From: Carboxylicivirga sp. M1479
GTDB taxonomy: Bacteria > Bacteroidota > Bacteroidia > Bacteroidales > Marinilabiliaceae
Length of the DNA stretch: 64,000 bases
Assembly (NCBI RefSeq): GCF_007097485.1
Contig: NZ_VKDE01000021.1
Location: forward strand, 1 to 64,000
Direction: 5' to 3'
The notes beneath the pieces were generated by a model, which did no database searches, was not told the DNA's origin, and saw only the letters and a program-made list of their open reading frames with translations. A program made the position numbers and the translations under genes. Below are positions 47,276 to 58,100 of the stretch, piece after piece. The stretch's first letter is position 1; every line of letters begins with the position of its first letter.

Positions 47276-47781
47276 GGTCATCCTACGACTACTTAAAGTG
47301 TATTAATCCAGGTCTTTTTCAGAAAGTATCCGTGCCTGGTCAGTAAAGTGTGTTCTCATCTCAAGTCTCGAAAAGCTAAAAAACTACATGACTATTAAAT
47401 CACGTACAGGAAGAACCGTACATTGAACAGGAAGCACTAATATTGAACAGGAGCATCAAATCACGAGTATTTGATGCTCCTGTTAATGATTTAGACTTCC
47501 TGTTGGTGATTTAGACCTCCTGTTAACTACTCATGTATTACTGTGACAATTTCAGTCGCTCCTGTCAGCAATTCTAGTTTAAAATTATGTATTGCGGTTG
47601 TCTTCAATACGTATTGAATGGCAAATGCCCTTGAATCATTTCTTTTTAATGCAGCGAACTGAATGCGTGCTTAATGTCATTCTCATATTATTAAGAGTGT
47701 ATTGATTTTTACAATCTGAAACTTACAAAATATGCACAAAAGAATGTTACAGAATCGAATTCTGAATGCTAATTCTTGAAG
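47276..47781. other. Convergent gap with inverted array of 20-nt repeats
   Basis: 506 bp without a gene between convergent operons. It contains the palindromic repeat array at 47406-47523; nothing else recognisable. Confidence 0.6.
47406..47523. repeat. Palindromic array of 20-nt repeats (terminator-like)
   Basis: Left arm: ACAGGAAG at 47406 and 47427 and ACAGGAG at 47447 (21- and 20-nt spacing). Right arm: CTCCTGT at 47477, CTTCCTGT at 47496 and CCTCCTGT at 47516 (about 20-nt spacing). The centre is a perfect 16-bp stem AACAGGAGCATCAAAT / ATTTGATGCTCCTGTT with a 7-nt loop (47446-47484). It probably works as a bidirectional terminator, but the tandem structure of both arms is unusual. Confidence 0.75.
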
Positions 47782-49413
47782 CTACATTTCATTTGCTTCA
47801 GCAGTGTCATCCTTATATTGTGCCTGTAATTGTTTGAGCTGTTCTTTCAGCTTTTGAGCAATGGCTTTATACTCCTCCTGATAAATAACATTACTTAATT
47901 CCTGTGGGTCTTTTTCCATATCGTAAAGTTCCCATTCATCCACATCGTTGTAAAAATGAATTAATTTATAACGATTTGTTCGCATACCATAATGGCGTTT
48001 AACCGAGTGCCACGAAGGGTACTCGTAATAGTGGTAGTAGGTAGCTTCGCGCCAGGATTTAGGGGCCAAGCCTTCGTTTTCAAAAACAGGACGTAAGGAA
48101 ACACCTTGCATATCCTTAGGCACATCAAGGCCAGCATAATCTAAAAAAGTAGGTGCAAAATCAAGGTTCATCGCTAAGGCACTTGATTGCGTGCCTGCTT
48201 TTATGGCCTTCGGATAACGAACGAGTAAAGGCATACGATAGCACTCCTCGTACATTATGCGCTTGTCGAACCAGCCGTGTTCTCCTAAAAAGAAACCCTG
48301 ATCAGAGGTATAAACCACAATGGTATTATCCAGCTCTCCACTCTCCTCTAAATGCTTTAACAAACGTCCTACGTTTTCGTCTAAGGATAACAAACAAGCC
48401 ATATAATCACGCATATACAACTGGTACTTCCAGGCTAGCAACTCCTTATCGCTCAAATGGTCTTCTTTAAATTTAGCTATACGCTTGGCGTAAGCTTTAT
48501 GCCAAAGTTCTTGTTGCTGCTTGGTCATGCGGCTGTATACACGATATAATTTCTTTAGGTCATCCTCACGCTTATTAGCTCCTGCCACATCGTGGTGCTT
48601 AGCATCTGTAATAGCGGCAAGGGTGTTGTTAGCTCCAAACTTATCCAACTCTTCTTTCGAGGCCAGTTTAAAATCCCATGCATCCCACATGTGCTGGCCA
48701 ATTTCCATCTCTTGTTCACGAGCAGCAGATCCGCGCCCCTGGTAATCGTCGAACAAGGTCTCTGGCTTAGGAAACACCTTATCTTCAAACACTCCAAGGT
48801 GTCGTGGAGCTGGCATCCAGTTACGGTGTGGAGCTTTATGTTGATACACCATGGCAAAAGGTTGCTGATCGTTACGATCCTTGAGCCATTTAATGGCTTT
48901 ATCAGTAATCACATCCGTCACATATCCATCCACTGTAATGGTATCACCCATTTCAATAAACTCAGGCTGATAGTAGTTACCCTGTCCTGGAAGTACACTC
49001 CAATAATCAAAACCTGTTGGACTAGAGCCTAGGTGCCACTTGCCAATCATAGCCGTTTGATAGCCGGCTTTCTGTAATATCTTCGGATAGGTTTGCTGCA
49101 TTCCGTTAAATACTTTGGCGTTATCGGTTACTCCGTTGACATGACTGAATTTACCAGTCATAATTACTGCCCTTGATGGCGCACAAATAGCATTGGTCAC
49201 ATAACAGTTGTCAAAGCGCATTCCTTCATTGGCAATACGGTCTAAATTGGGTGTTTCTATCAACTCACTGCCATAACAACTCATTGCTTGAGTGGTATGG
49301 TCATCGGTCATAATAAAAAGGATGTTTGGTCTTTGCTTGGCGTCTTCACTTTTTTTAGGTGACTGACAACCCACTATCACTATTATCGCTAATAAAAAGT
49401 TTATGATTCGCAT
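47782..49413 (-). CDS. Sulfatase (S1 family), lipoprotein
   Basis: 543 residues. Lipobox VIVGC (Cys16). The formylglycine signature CAPSR (Cys77) is intact, so an anaerobic or aerobic sulfatase-maturating enzyme must supply the cofactor. Metal residues MTDDH (35-39); GKWHLG and HKAPH follow. The second half contains TSDQG and the C-terminal PSWHSVKRHYGMRT. It resembles the group that includes N-acetylglucosamine-6-sulfatases, but the position specificity cannot be fixed. It would remove sulfate from glycan fragments made by the adjacent lyases. Last gene of the minus-strand operon. Confidence 0.85.
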   Translation of the reverse strand: MRIINFLLAIIVIVGCQSPKKSEDAKQRPNILFIMTDDHTTQAMSCYGSELIETPNLDRIANEGMRFDNCYVTNAICAPSRAVIMTGKFSHVNGVTDNAKVFNGMQQTYPKILQKAGYQTAMIGKWHLGSSPTGFDYWSVLPGQGNYYQPEFIEMGDTITVDGYVTDVITDKAIKWLKDRNDQQPFAMVYQHKAPHRNWMPAPRHLGVFEDKVFPKPETLFDDYQGRGSAAREQEMEIGQHMWDAWDFKLASKEELDKFGANNTLAAITDAKHHDVAGANKREDDLKKLYRVYSRMTKQQQELWHKAYAKRIAKFKEDHLSDKELLAWKYQLYMRDYMACLLSLDENVGRLLKHLEESGELDNTIVVYTSDQGFFLGEHGWFDKRIMYEECYRMPLLVRYPKAIKAGTQSSALAMNLDFAPTFLDYAGLDVPKDMQGVSLRPVFENEGLAPKSWREATYYHYYEYPSWHSVKRHYGMRTNRYKLIHFYNDVDEWELYDMEKDPQELSNVIYQEEYKAIAQKLKEQLKQLQAQYKDDTAEANEM

Positions 49414-49433
49414 ATGATCTATTTTTTCCAGTA

Positions 49434-52028
49434 TTATTTCTTCTTTAAACAGCTGATTACCCTTTGCCCATCAAAGCAATTAAACCTTACAACGGTATGT
49501 AATTCATCTTGCTTTACTATTGACACCTCATCAGATTTCTGATTCATTTGCCACTGTCCTTTAAGAGTTAATTCAACGGCTTGTACGCTACTAGAGGCAT
49601 GGCCAATTTTTTCGTTTATCTCATTATAACTTGTTACCTCATCTATCTTGCCTAATTCAGGGTTCTGAACCACCAGTTCTATGTTTTCATCATCTATATT
49701 CTTGATCATTGCCAGGCAGGCAACATTACTTTCTTCAACAATCTCGTCGTTCAAACTCACCTGAGCTTTAAACAAAGCATACGCTGTTACCTTGTTTTTG
49801 AGGTAACGAACAATATGTGCATGTTTGTTATATTGTACTATTGAGAATAAATACTTGTGGCTAGAGACAAGTTTTTCTGCTCCTTCAGAACCACCATTAA
49901 CGTGTATAAAATACAAATACGATTCTTTTTCTGGCTCACTCCCATGCATCAGGCGGGCGTTGGTAAAATAGCCACTTCCATTCCTTCGGCCATCGTCACT
50001 TGGGGCACTTTGAATTTTATGTTCAACTATTAAATGAGCAGCTTTTGGAATATAATAAGCATGTCCCTGAGCGTCACTTAGGAAAACCTCCTTTTCCTTT
50101 ATTTCCTGATGATAGGCTTTTGTCAGTTTTTCGCCATTGAGGCTTGAAGGACTGTTGATTTTTGGCAGCCCATTTTGAAAAAGAGTGGTTTGCACTGGGT
50201 AGTTGCCATCCGACAGCCCCTGAATATTCGTGCCCATAGCCACTATATAATCCTCGAAAAAGAAAAATGATTTATCAGCCTTAAGCTTCTTTAGCGGTGT
50301 ATCATAACTTACTGGCGCATTGTATTTAATTGCTGCCACAGCATGTTGCCCATCGATATGTACGGCCCCTAAATAGCTTTCTGTCGTAAACAGCCGGTGA
50401 CTATTCTTATATTTCTTTTGCTTCATGAGTTCAAAAGGCATGTCAACTGTTGTTGCACCTGGCAATTTACACCAATCCCACCCTGAGTTATGGTATCCAC
50501 TACCTTCGGCCGAGATAGGACTACCACCAGCCATTATTCGCAATACTCCTGCTCTTGAGAATCGACCAAACTGATTTTCGCCACCCTTGCTCGACTCATA
50601 ATCCCAAATGTATTTACTGCAGCCGTTAAAGGATACCAACCAATCGTTTTGGCGATAAATACCTAATCCACCATAAGGATAATACCAAAAGCCATTCGGA
50701 TCCTCCTCAGCCACCACATCGCTCATTGCCAACATTAGCGATTGCTCTATTTCACCCATGGAGCCAGTGTAGGAAATTCCACACTTTACATTGTTCAGGT
50801 AGTCATTTTTAAAGCCATCAAAATCCTCATCCCACAGGCGATTAAATGCGCCTTTAAGCTCATGCTGATATGGCGAGGTCAAGTGCGACAAATACATAAA
50901 TGCAGGTAAATTCTTAACAGAGCTACCCAGTTTATCAGGGAATCGTCCAGCAGCACTTCGAGGTGCATCGTATTTGTTGCAATAGATGCGCGTATGCAAA
51001 ACGGCTTGTGATAAATTGTTAATGGCCTGCTGGCTCACTTGATAAGTGGTTCCATCCAAATGGGCTACAAGAATAGATGCAACATGAAATCCAAAGGGTG
51101 CATAAGCAGTTAAATAGGCTCCTTTATGATGGTAACCCATAAAATCGGGTTTAATCATATCTGCCCATCCATCTGCAATTTGCAATGACTTGTTGAGCAG
51201 TTTTGAAAAGTAGATCAATTCTTGCTGTTGATCCTGACTATTTTTCATGGATAATATATAACACCAACGCACATTAAACATTGAACGCACAGCATCGGTA
51301 TTAAACCCATTTTGTTGCCATAAAATGGGGGTTTCGTATTCGGGACCTACTTCTTTAGATATAAAGTCAAGCGTCGCCAACTCACGATCTAAAATACCAT
51401 ACTCTTGCAATAGTTCTTTGTTTAAGAAAACGGATAAAGCATACCCTAGGCAGCGTAAAGACAATCCCGAATAATAGCCAATGTAACCTGTTTGTGGGTA
51501 TTTATCCATGTGCAACACGCCAATATCGACACCAGCTGTCCACCCATGGGCGTGTAAATTGTTAAATATTTCAAGTAGCTGTTGTTCTACTTTTTCGCTT
51601 TGATAATAAGTATTACTTAATCCATATTTTTCTGACGGTGCCAAATGGTATGCTAATGACAAGGGAAATAAGTAATTACTAAGCAAAGTTGACACCTTGT
51701 TCTTATCGTTTGAAACATTGAAAGGTGCGCTCAACAACACATCTGGTATGCCATCTTTGTTTTTATCACGCTGATATTTACGCTCAGCCTCTTCGGCATT
51801 TTTAATAATGGCTTTATAGCGCTGTTGGATTAAGGCGTGTGAGTAATCAATGGATGCACTACCCAATATCCAAGAACGATATTTTTGGCTTATTTCTGAA
51901 GCACTATTCTGCGAATGGCATGTATTTACCGTGATAAAAAGGACGATGACAATTAGCGAAGCTATTCGCCCTTTTATTAGCATTTTAAAATGTTTAATCA
52001 TAAAACTTATAGGCTTATGTTCATGCAT
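49434..52028 (-). CDS. PL8-type polysaccharide lyase (compact)
   Basis: 864 residues (start could be Met10, MIKHFKMLIKG..., which leaves a better signal peptide ending CHSQ). It lacks the N-terminal jelly-roll domain of the first two lyases: the toroid begins at once (KYRSWILGSASIDYSHAL). The signature GYHHKGAYLTAY is near 297-308, SAAGRFPDK near 352-360 and the super-sandwich YIWDYESSKGGENQF near 468-482. There is no T9SS tail. It starts 20 bp upstream of the sulfatase, so they form one transcript. Confidence 0.8.
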   Translation of the reverse strand: MHEHKPISFMIKHFKMLIKGRIASLIVIVLFITVNTCHSQNSASEISQKYRSWILGSASIDYSHALIQQRYKAIIKNAEEAERKYQRDKNKDGIPDVLLSAPFNVSNDKNKVSTLLSNYLFPLSLAYHLAPSEKYGLSNTYYQSEKVEQQLLEIFNNLHAHGWTAGVDIGVLHMDKYPQTGYIGYYSGLSLRCLGYALSVFLNKELLQEYGILDRELATLDFISKEVGPEYETPILWQQNGFNTDAVRSMFNVRWCYILSMKNSQDQQQELIYFSKLLNKSLQIADGWADMIKPDFMGYHHKGAYLTAYAPFGFHVASILVAHLDGTTYQVSQQAINNLSQAVLHTRIYCNKYDAPRSAAGRFPDKLGSSVKNLPAFMYLSHLTSPYQHELKGAFNRLWDEDFDGFKNDYLNNVKCGISYTGSMGEIEQSLMLAMSDVVAEEDPNGFWYYPYGGLGIYRQNDWLVSFNGCSKYIWDYESSKGGENQFGRFSRAGVLRIMAGGSPISAEGSGYHNSGWDWCKLPGATTVDMPFELMKQKKYKNSHRLFTTESYLGAVHIDGQHAVAAIKYNAPVSYDTPLKKLKADKSFFFFEDYIVAMGTNIQGLSDGNYPVQTTLFQNGLPKINSPSSLNGEKLTKAYHQEIKEKEVFLSDAQGHAYYIPKAAHLIVEHKIQSAPSDDGRRNGSGYFTNARLMHGSEPEKESYLYFIHVNGGSEGAEKLVSSHKYLFSIVQYNKHAHIVRYLKNKVTAYALFKAQVSLNDEIVEESNVACLAMIKNIDDENIELVVQNPELGKIDEVTSYNEINEKIGHASSSVQAVELTLKGQWQMNQKSDEVSIVKQDELHTVVRFNCFDGQRVISCLKKK

Positions 52029-52085
52029 AATGTATTTACGCAGTCCATCTGGGCATTCACATTAAAAAGCACTCAATTAATACGT

Positions 52086-55052
52086 TCATTGTTTTGGAAT
52101 CTCAATTATAACTGGTGCTCCAGCTAATATCGCTTCCCGATAGTTGTAATAAGCTCCATCTCTGGCATCGGGTAAATGAATCGTAATTATCGATTCCTTA
52201 CCATCGCAAGTAACATCAACTGATTCACCATTAATGGTATCAATACCTTGGAAACTATACTTGTATTTTCCCTCTTTCAGTAAGCGTGGCACTGTAATTT
52301 TCACGAACTCTGTTTCTAAAGAGTGTAAAGGATCACAAAACGACAACTTAAGCTTGTGATTATTCTCTTCTCTTATGACAACACTAGCTTGGTCAACCTC
52401 CATCCAATCTCTTTTCTCTTTATCAAGAAATATTTTTCCAGCCTTAAAGAAAGCTATCTGTGCCATTTTATTTTGAGTATTATACACTCCGTGTGTTTCG
52501 GCTGAAATAGAAATGGTGTTGTAATTAGCTAAATAGCTTTTTAAAGCTTTTGGCATGTCTTTTAAACCAACATTTGCCAACAGAACATAGTGGTAAGCAT
52601 TGGTCTTTTCATTGGGATGAACACCATGATCTACAGCAACTACATAGTTATGGCCTGGTTTGGCCTTTGTATCGGTTTTATTGATGTATGAGCCAGTTTT
52701 TATCAGGAGCGTTTGCGGGGTATCAGGTATAATCAAATAGCCTTTGTTTTTATGAAAAACCCAGCTTGGCTTATCCATTACCAAATTTAAATCATGATTA
52801 GAGCCCGTTTTAAGTGCCTGATGTTTATCTCCATTAATACTATAATAAAGCACTTCTGACTGACGGGATTGATCAATACAAGTCACTATATTTTTGCCTT
52901 GACCTGCATCCTTTCGTGTGATAGCCGACCCAAGAGCTACACCAAGGTTTTCAGTCATGTGGTATGATTTATAGGCTGTAGCAGAAGCATATTGAGGCAT
53001 TTTTTTATGCACTCCACCGGGTGTTGGCACATATCGAAAGGCCGAAGTTGCCAGGCTACCATTGGCCAATACTCCCGAATAATTATTGAGTCCGGGGCCG
53101 GCTGAACTAGCTGCTCCTTTGGGCATAGGATCGCTACGCCATTCCTCAGTAACACCTGGTAGTACATGCCAGTCATATGCTTGTAAAGTAGATAAAGCAT
53201 ACTCATCTCCATCCACTTTCAATTGGAAAACGCCACTAGCAGCATGCCACGACTTACGTATTTTACTAAAATCTTCGGCTCCTGAGGTACGTAAAGATTT
53301 TTGCTTCACTGAAAAGAAAAACTCATTATCTGTATTTTCCTGGCGATGTACCACATAATCACCATTCCAAAAAGCTACCGATTCACTGTGTTTATGCGTA
53401 TTGTTTTTAATGCTTTTGCCTAAGTCAATAAAGCTAGCTTCATTTTCAATATGTGTTGTTGATGATTTGCCCTTTATAAGATCATTAATGGTACTTGTTA
53501 ATGTTTTAGTGGCAAACTTTTGCATATCTGAGTAATTGCTACGGCCAGCCACCACATAATCAAGTTGCTGCTTGTAAATCATCCGACGATAAGTATAATT
53601 AATGCGATCGGCCAAAAATTGGTATTGACTATCTTCAATAGGGAAAGGTGTATACTGGAAGTATTTAATGGCTTTATTAATTTCTTTCATCCACTCAAAG
53701 CCATAGGCCACCATGGCAATATCAGAAGCACTATGTCCGGTATGGTGCGACACAGTACCATCAGGGTGGAAGCCCGATTGATCGTACATATGCGATGGAA
53801 CAGATAAACGTGAACACCAGAAACGAATGTCTCGGATAATACCTCTAGGACTCCATCCTTTAGCAAAGGAAAGGCCATCAAAAGCCGTATTGTCATAATA
53901 ATCGTCGTACCAATAAGGCACATAAGTAATGGGGCGATTATAATCATTCCAAACAACACCCATCACCATTAATGATCGCATGCGGTGGGAGGTGTTAGCA
54001 TCGCTCCAGGCTCCCTCAGAATACAAAGTATCCGAAATATTGCGCCAACGCTGCTCATCATTATTCATTACCCTACGACTAGGTGTAACCGAGAAAAAAG
54101 CCTGATAAAAGCGATAGGTAGCCTCTTGCAAAGCCAATGCCTCTGTTTGTTCATTTTTTAAGTCTTTACGCAAAGCTGGCATGATGTGAACAAGTGGCGC
54201 TCCTAGCCCATCAAGCAAACGCCATTGATGAGTAACAAAGCCGTGTGACAAAACACCATTTTCGCCAAGCCCTTGTAAACCGTCCCCAATTTCATTACCC
54301 ATTGGATTGTCAATTTCGCTTCCAAAAACAGGCACACTATTCATAAAAGCTGTTGCCGCTTTTACAATACCCTTATACAGTTTAGGCGAGTTATACCAGG
54401 CAGATTGCTTGTTGGCATAAGCATAACCCAATGCACCAATGTAGCTAGTTAGCTTCTCCCACTCTACTTCAATTTTTTTAATTTCGTCAATTGATTTGGT
54501 ATAGACAGGACTGACAGATGGCATTTGTCCATTATTGGCATCAATCTCATCCAACAGAGTTTCGATTTTACTATCAGAAAGCTTTTTTCGCCCATACAAA
54601 CGACTAGTGTTAATGGTTTCTTTTTTATAAAACTCTGCCAGATGCTCCCACATAGTGCTTTCAACAACATGAACCATGATGTGCTTTTCGGCTATCGTTG
54701 TATTTCCATCTTTTAATGCAATAGTTAGCTTATAATCAATTGGCTGCTTTGGTGTTTTTTTTTCGTTTTTGAGTTTTAATTCTCCTACAAGCAAACCTTG
54801 CATCTGGCCAATATTTTGTCGTTTACTGGTCAGAATAAATAGTCCGGAAGGATCACTAAGCAGTTCGAATGTATAGGAAGCCGGAATAGCCTTTGTTAAT
54901 ACATCTTTATTACTTTTCAAGTGTATTTGACCTGTTACTGGCTCATTATTACCACTGTTGGTTTTAATATCGAAATAATCGGCCAAAATAACTTCCTGAG
55001 CACTTAAATTAACTCCTAATAATAGGATGAGTAGACTTAATACTATTTTCAT
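52086..55052 (-). CDS. PL8-superfamily polysaccharide lyase, divergent
   Basis: 988 residues. Signal peptide MKIVLSLLILLLGVNLSAQ, an N-terminal beta-domain (about 20-130), alpha-toroid (about 150-520) and PL8 super-sandwich (about 560-880). The catalytic-region motif is DGTVSHHTGHSASDIAMVAYG (about 443-463; H-H-T-G-H), different from the H-H-x-G...A-Y of the other four lyases, so substrate or product specificity probably differs. C-terminal domain of about 90 residues without T9SS signal. Same strand and spacing as its neighbours. Confidence 0.8.
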   Translation of the reverse strand: MKIVLSLLILLLGVNLSAQEVILADYFDIKTNSGNNEPVTGQIHLKSNKDVLTKAIPASYTFELLSDPSGLFILTSKRQNIGQMQGLLVGELKLKNEKKTPKQPIDYKLTIALKDGNTTIAEKHIMVHVVESTMWEHLAEFYKKETINTSRLYGRKKLSDSKIETLLDEIDANNGQMPSVSPVYTKSIDEIKKIEVEWEKLTSYIGALGYAYANKQSAWYNSPKLYKGIVKAATAFMNSVPVFGSEIDNPMGNEIGDGLQGLGENGVLSHGFVTHQWRLLDGLGAPLVHIMPALRKDLKNEQTEALALQEATYRFYQAFFSVTPSRRVMNNDEQRWRNISDTLYSEGAWSDANTSHRMRSLMVMGVVWNDYNRPITYVPYWYDDYYDNTAFDGLSFAKGWSPRGIIRDIRFWCSRLSVPSHMYDQSGFHPDGTVSHHTGHSASDIAMVAYGFEWMKEINKAIKYFQYTPFPIEDSQYQFLADRINYTYRRMIYKQQLDYVVAGRSNYSDMQKFATKTLTSTINDLIKGKSSTTHIENEASFIDLGKSIKNNTHKHSESVAFWNGDYVVHRQENTDNEFFFSVKQKSLRTSGAEDFSKIRKSWHAASGVFQLKVDGDEYALSTLQAYDWHVLPGVTEEWRSDPMPKGAASSAGPGLNNYSGVLANGSLATSAFRYVPTPGGVHKKMPQYASATAYKSYHMTENLGVALGSAITRKDAGQGKNIVTCIDQSRQSEVLYYSINGDKHQALKTGSNHDLNLVMDKPSWVFHKNKGYLIIPDTPQTLLIKTGSYINKTDTKAKPGHNYVVAVDHGVHPNEKTNAYHYVLLANVGLKDMPKALKSYLANYNTISISAETHGVYNTQNKMAQIAFFKAGKIFLDKEKRDWMEVDQASVVIREENNHKLKLSFCDPLHSLETEFVKITVPRLLKEGKYKYSFQGIDTINGESVDVTCDGKESIITIHLPDARDGAYYNYREAILAGAPVIIEIPKQ

Positions 55053-55160
55053 CTGTTTGAATTTATTTTCATTTACCGTATGAAACTTACCAATTTTGTC
55101 ATCCTCCCGTATAAGAAGCTATTCTCTTGGCTCGCTTCATAAAACTATCTTTTTCCTTAA

Positions 55161-58100
55161 CTACAAAACAATAAGCTTGTGAGTTGATGTTGAGTTATTA
55201 TTTAATAGACGGATTAAATACGTACCGCTAATTAATTGAGGGTTGATGGTATGATGGCCTTTTGAGAGCTCATTAAAACTAAAAACCGTTTTTCCATTGC
55301 TATTAATAATTTCCAAAGCATCAATCGGATCGTTTACTTCAAGCTGAAAAGGTCCATTAGTAGGGTTAGGGTAGATGCGAACGCCTGCCTCTGTTTGATT
55401 GGAAATAGAAGTGGGCGTATCATCGATTAATTCTATATCAATACTTTCTCCGTTGTAACAATCAAATAAAAGCACGGTCCGATTATTAACAGCATCGTAC
55501 TCAACAAAGGTAACGGATGAATGACTCTGACTCAATGTCCACTGACCATTAAGAGTAACTTCAACCGCTTGAGCAACTGGCTTTAGCCAACGGTTGTTAT
55601 CTTTTACACTCCACACCTGATACAAGCTTTCATCTTTATCCAGCCAACCTAAATCGGGATGTGCAATGCTAAAGCTTATTGTCTTTACATCTTCATCGCC
55701 AATCATAATGATACAATCGTTATTGGTGCTGTAAATATGCTTTTTATTAATTACCTCATCGGCCTTAAAAATGGCATATCCTGTTTGCTTTTTTTGGTGA
55801 TGTGTAACTATATGAGCCACTGCATCTTTTTGCTCAACTGTATAGTAGGCATCCGGATTGGTAGCCACTTGTTCAATGCTTCCATCAGGTGCTTGTACCC
55901 ACACCATGTATTCGTAACCAGCACTTGTTGGATTCCCATGATTAAGCCAAGCCTTGATAAAGTTACCCTGCGTATCATTTTTATCACGATTGTCACGCGA
56001 GGTTTGTAACGAACGAGTTACATTCAGCTGTGAACCATCGCGCATAAAAAATGAATTACCAGTTACATCAGTCATGTAAACCGAACTATTATCAGGATGT
56101 AAGTAGCTGAGATTGGCTCCTGTACTAACATTGCCGTTAATATTGGATGGTGTATCCACATTGTGCAAATAGCTTTGGAATATAGTAGTGTGAGTTTCAT
56201 AGCTAGGATGAATGGAATTGATATCAGACCCCAGACAAATAATCTGATCATCAAAAAAGAAATAGGATTTATTGGCACTTAGCTTATAATCACGTTGCAC
56301 CCATCCTGTCTCACGCACATCTACATATTTCATGGCAAACACACCGTTATGCTGTTGGTGCGATACTCCTCCTACAAAATACTCAGGCGAAAATTTAGCC
56401 CAGGTGTAATCCTTATCATGGTCGGTCCAGTTTGGCAAATCAAAGGCGGTAGCACCAGCCACATGATCCCAATCGTAGCCATTTTCAAACCATCCACTTG
56501 CTTCGGCTGTTACGCTTTCTGATTCTTCATCTATAGAAGCGAATATTTCAAGAGCTCCGGCCGATTGATTGCGCCCAAACCAATTTTGCTCACCATTGTT
56601 TTCATAATCCCATACGTATTTGCTAAAGCCTTTAACACTTACCATCCAGTTATTACGACGTTGAATTTGCATATTGCCATATGGGAATACTCGATTGCCT
56701 TGGGGTGCTAACTCTGCTCCAGTACCATCTATATAAGCAAGTGATTGTTGCAAACCGCCTAATCCTCCTCTGAACTGAATGGATGATTTCACATCGCTTG
56801 CTAATGTTTGCTCAAGGTAAGCTTGTGGCGCATCCATCAAACGTTTAAATGCACCCTCCAGTTCGGTATCATAGCTTCCATTACTTGCGTCTAGTAAATA
56901 AGCAAAAGCAGGGGTGTGCAATAACAAATCTCCTTGATTAGTTGGGAATCGTCCCGAAATACCCACTGGATTATCGTAGGTGTTACAGTAGTAACGATAA
57001 GCTAACATAGACTGGCTCAAATTATCTACTGCCGAAGTATTAAAAGCATAGGGGGTATCTTTTACTATCATACTCATTTGAGCCATCACATGCAGTGCTT
57101 CGGTGATGTAGGCATTCCCCCAAATGCCATGATGATGATAACCAGTATAATCGGGTTTGATAAAGCCACCCCAGCCATACGATATTTCACATGATTCGTT
57201 ATAAATATCAGCCAGTAATGACATTTGCGCCGGTTTATCCAATTGTGCATCGGGCAAGGTCAAAATTGTCATCAGGTGATTGTTATAGAATGTGCGAACT
57301 AAATCGGCCTGCTTTAAAGCTGATGCTTGCTCATAAGTCCAAGGTTGAGGTACAATATCTGCCAGATCCCAACGTGTCCACCACTGCATGTTTTTACTCA
57401 CATTATCCAATAGACCCGCTTTGTCCAATTCGTACTTCATCAACATTGAAGCATAAAAATAACCAGTTAATCCAAGGTAAACACCTCCTCCTTTAAACTC
57501 ACTATCACAGCCCTCAACAAACCCTCGTGCTATGAGGTATTTGTATAAATCAATAATTTGGTGCTCGGTTTGGGTATTTTTAAAATAAAGATTAGCACCT
57601 GATACCGGACCTGGCACATTATATAATAGGGTAAGGGGAAATAATGTTTCGCGAATGAGCTCCCTGATATGATCGATGTGCTCACGATTATTTACCAGAT
57701 CATATTGTTCACCAGGATTATTGACATCATAATTAGCTAGGTTTCCAATGGCTAACTCACCCATTGCCAATATGGCTTGGTAACGTGTTGATAATAATGC
57801 TTGATCATAGTCAATGGCATCGTCACCTACGCACCATTGACGATAGTTTTGTAACATAAGCTCAAAATCATCATTGGTGCTAAATATATAGTGTTTTACT
57901 TCAGAGCTAAGTGCATCATTGTTTTCGATAAAAAGAGATATGCGATATGTTGTTGCTGGTGCTAAACCAACAACATCAAACAATAAATCGTTTATTGCTT
58001 TAGGATAATTAATTCGTTCACTTGATGCAGTATTCTTTATTTGCTCAGTTGTTAGATAGCCTGGTGCCTGCCCGGTGTAAGCTTCTATTACGTACCATGC

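Noticed and set aside
47406-47523. CRISPR array
   Set aside because: Units are about 20 nt with no distinct spacers and are arranged as inverted arms; no cas genes are present.
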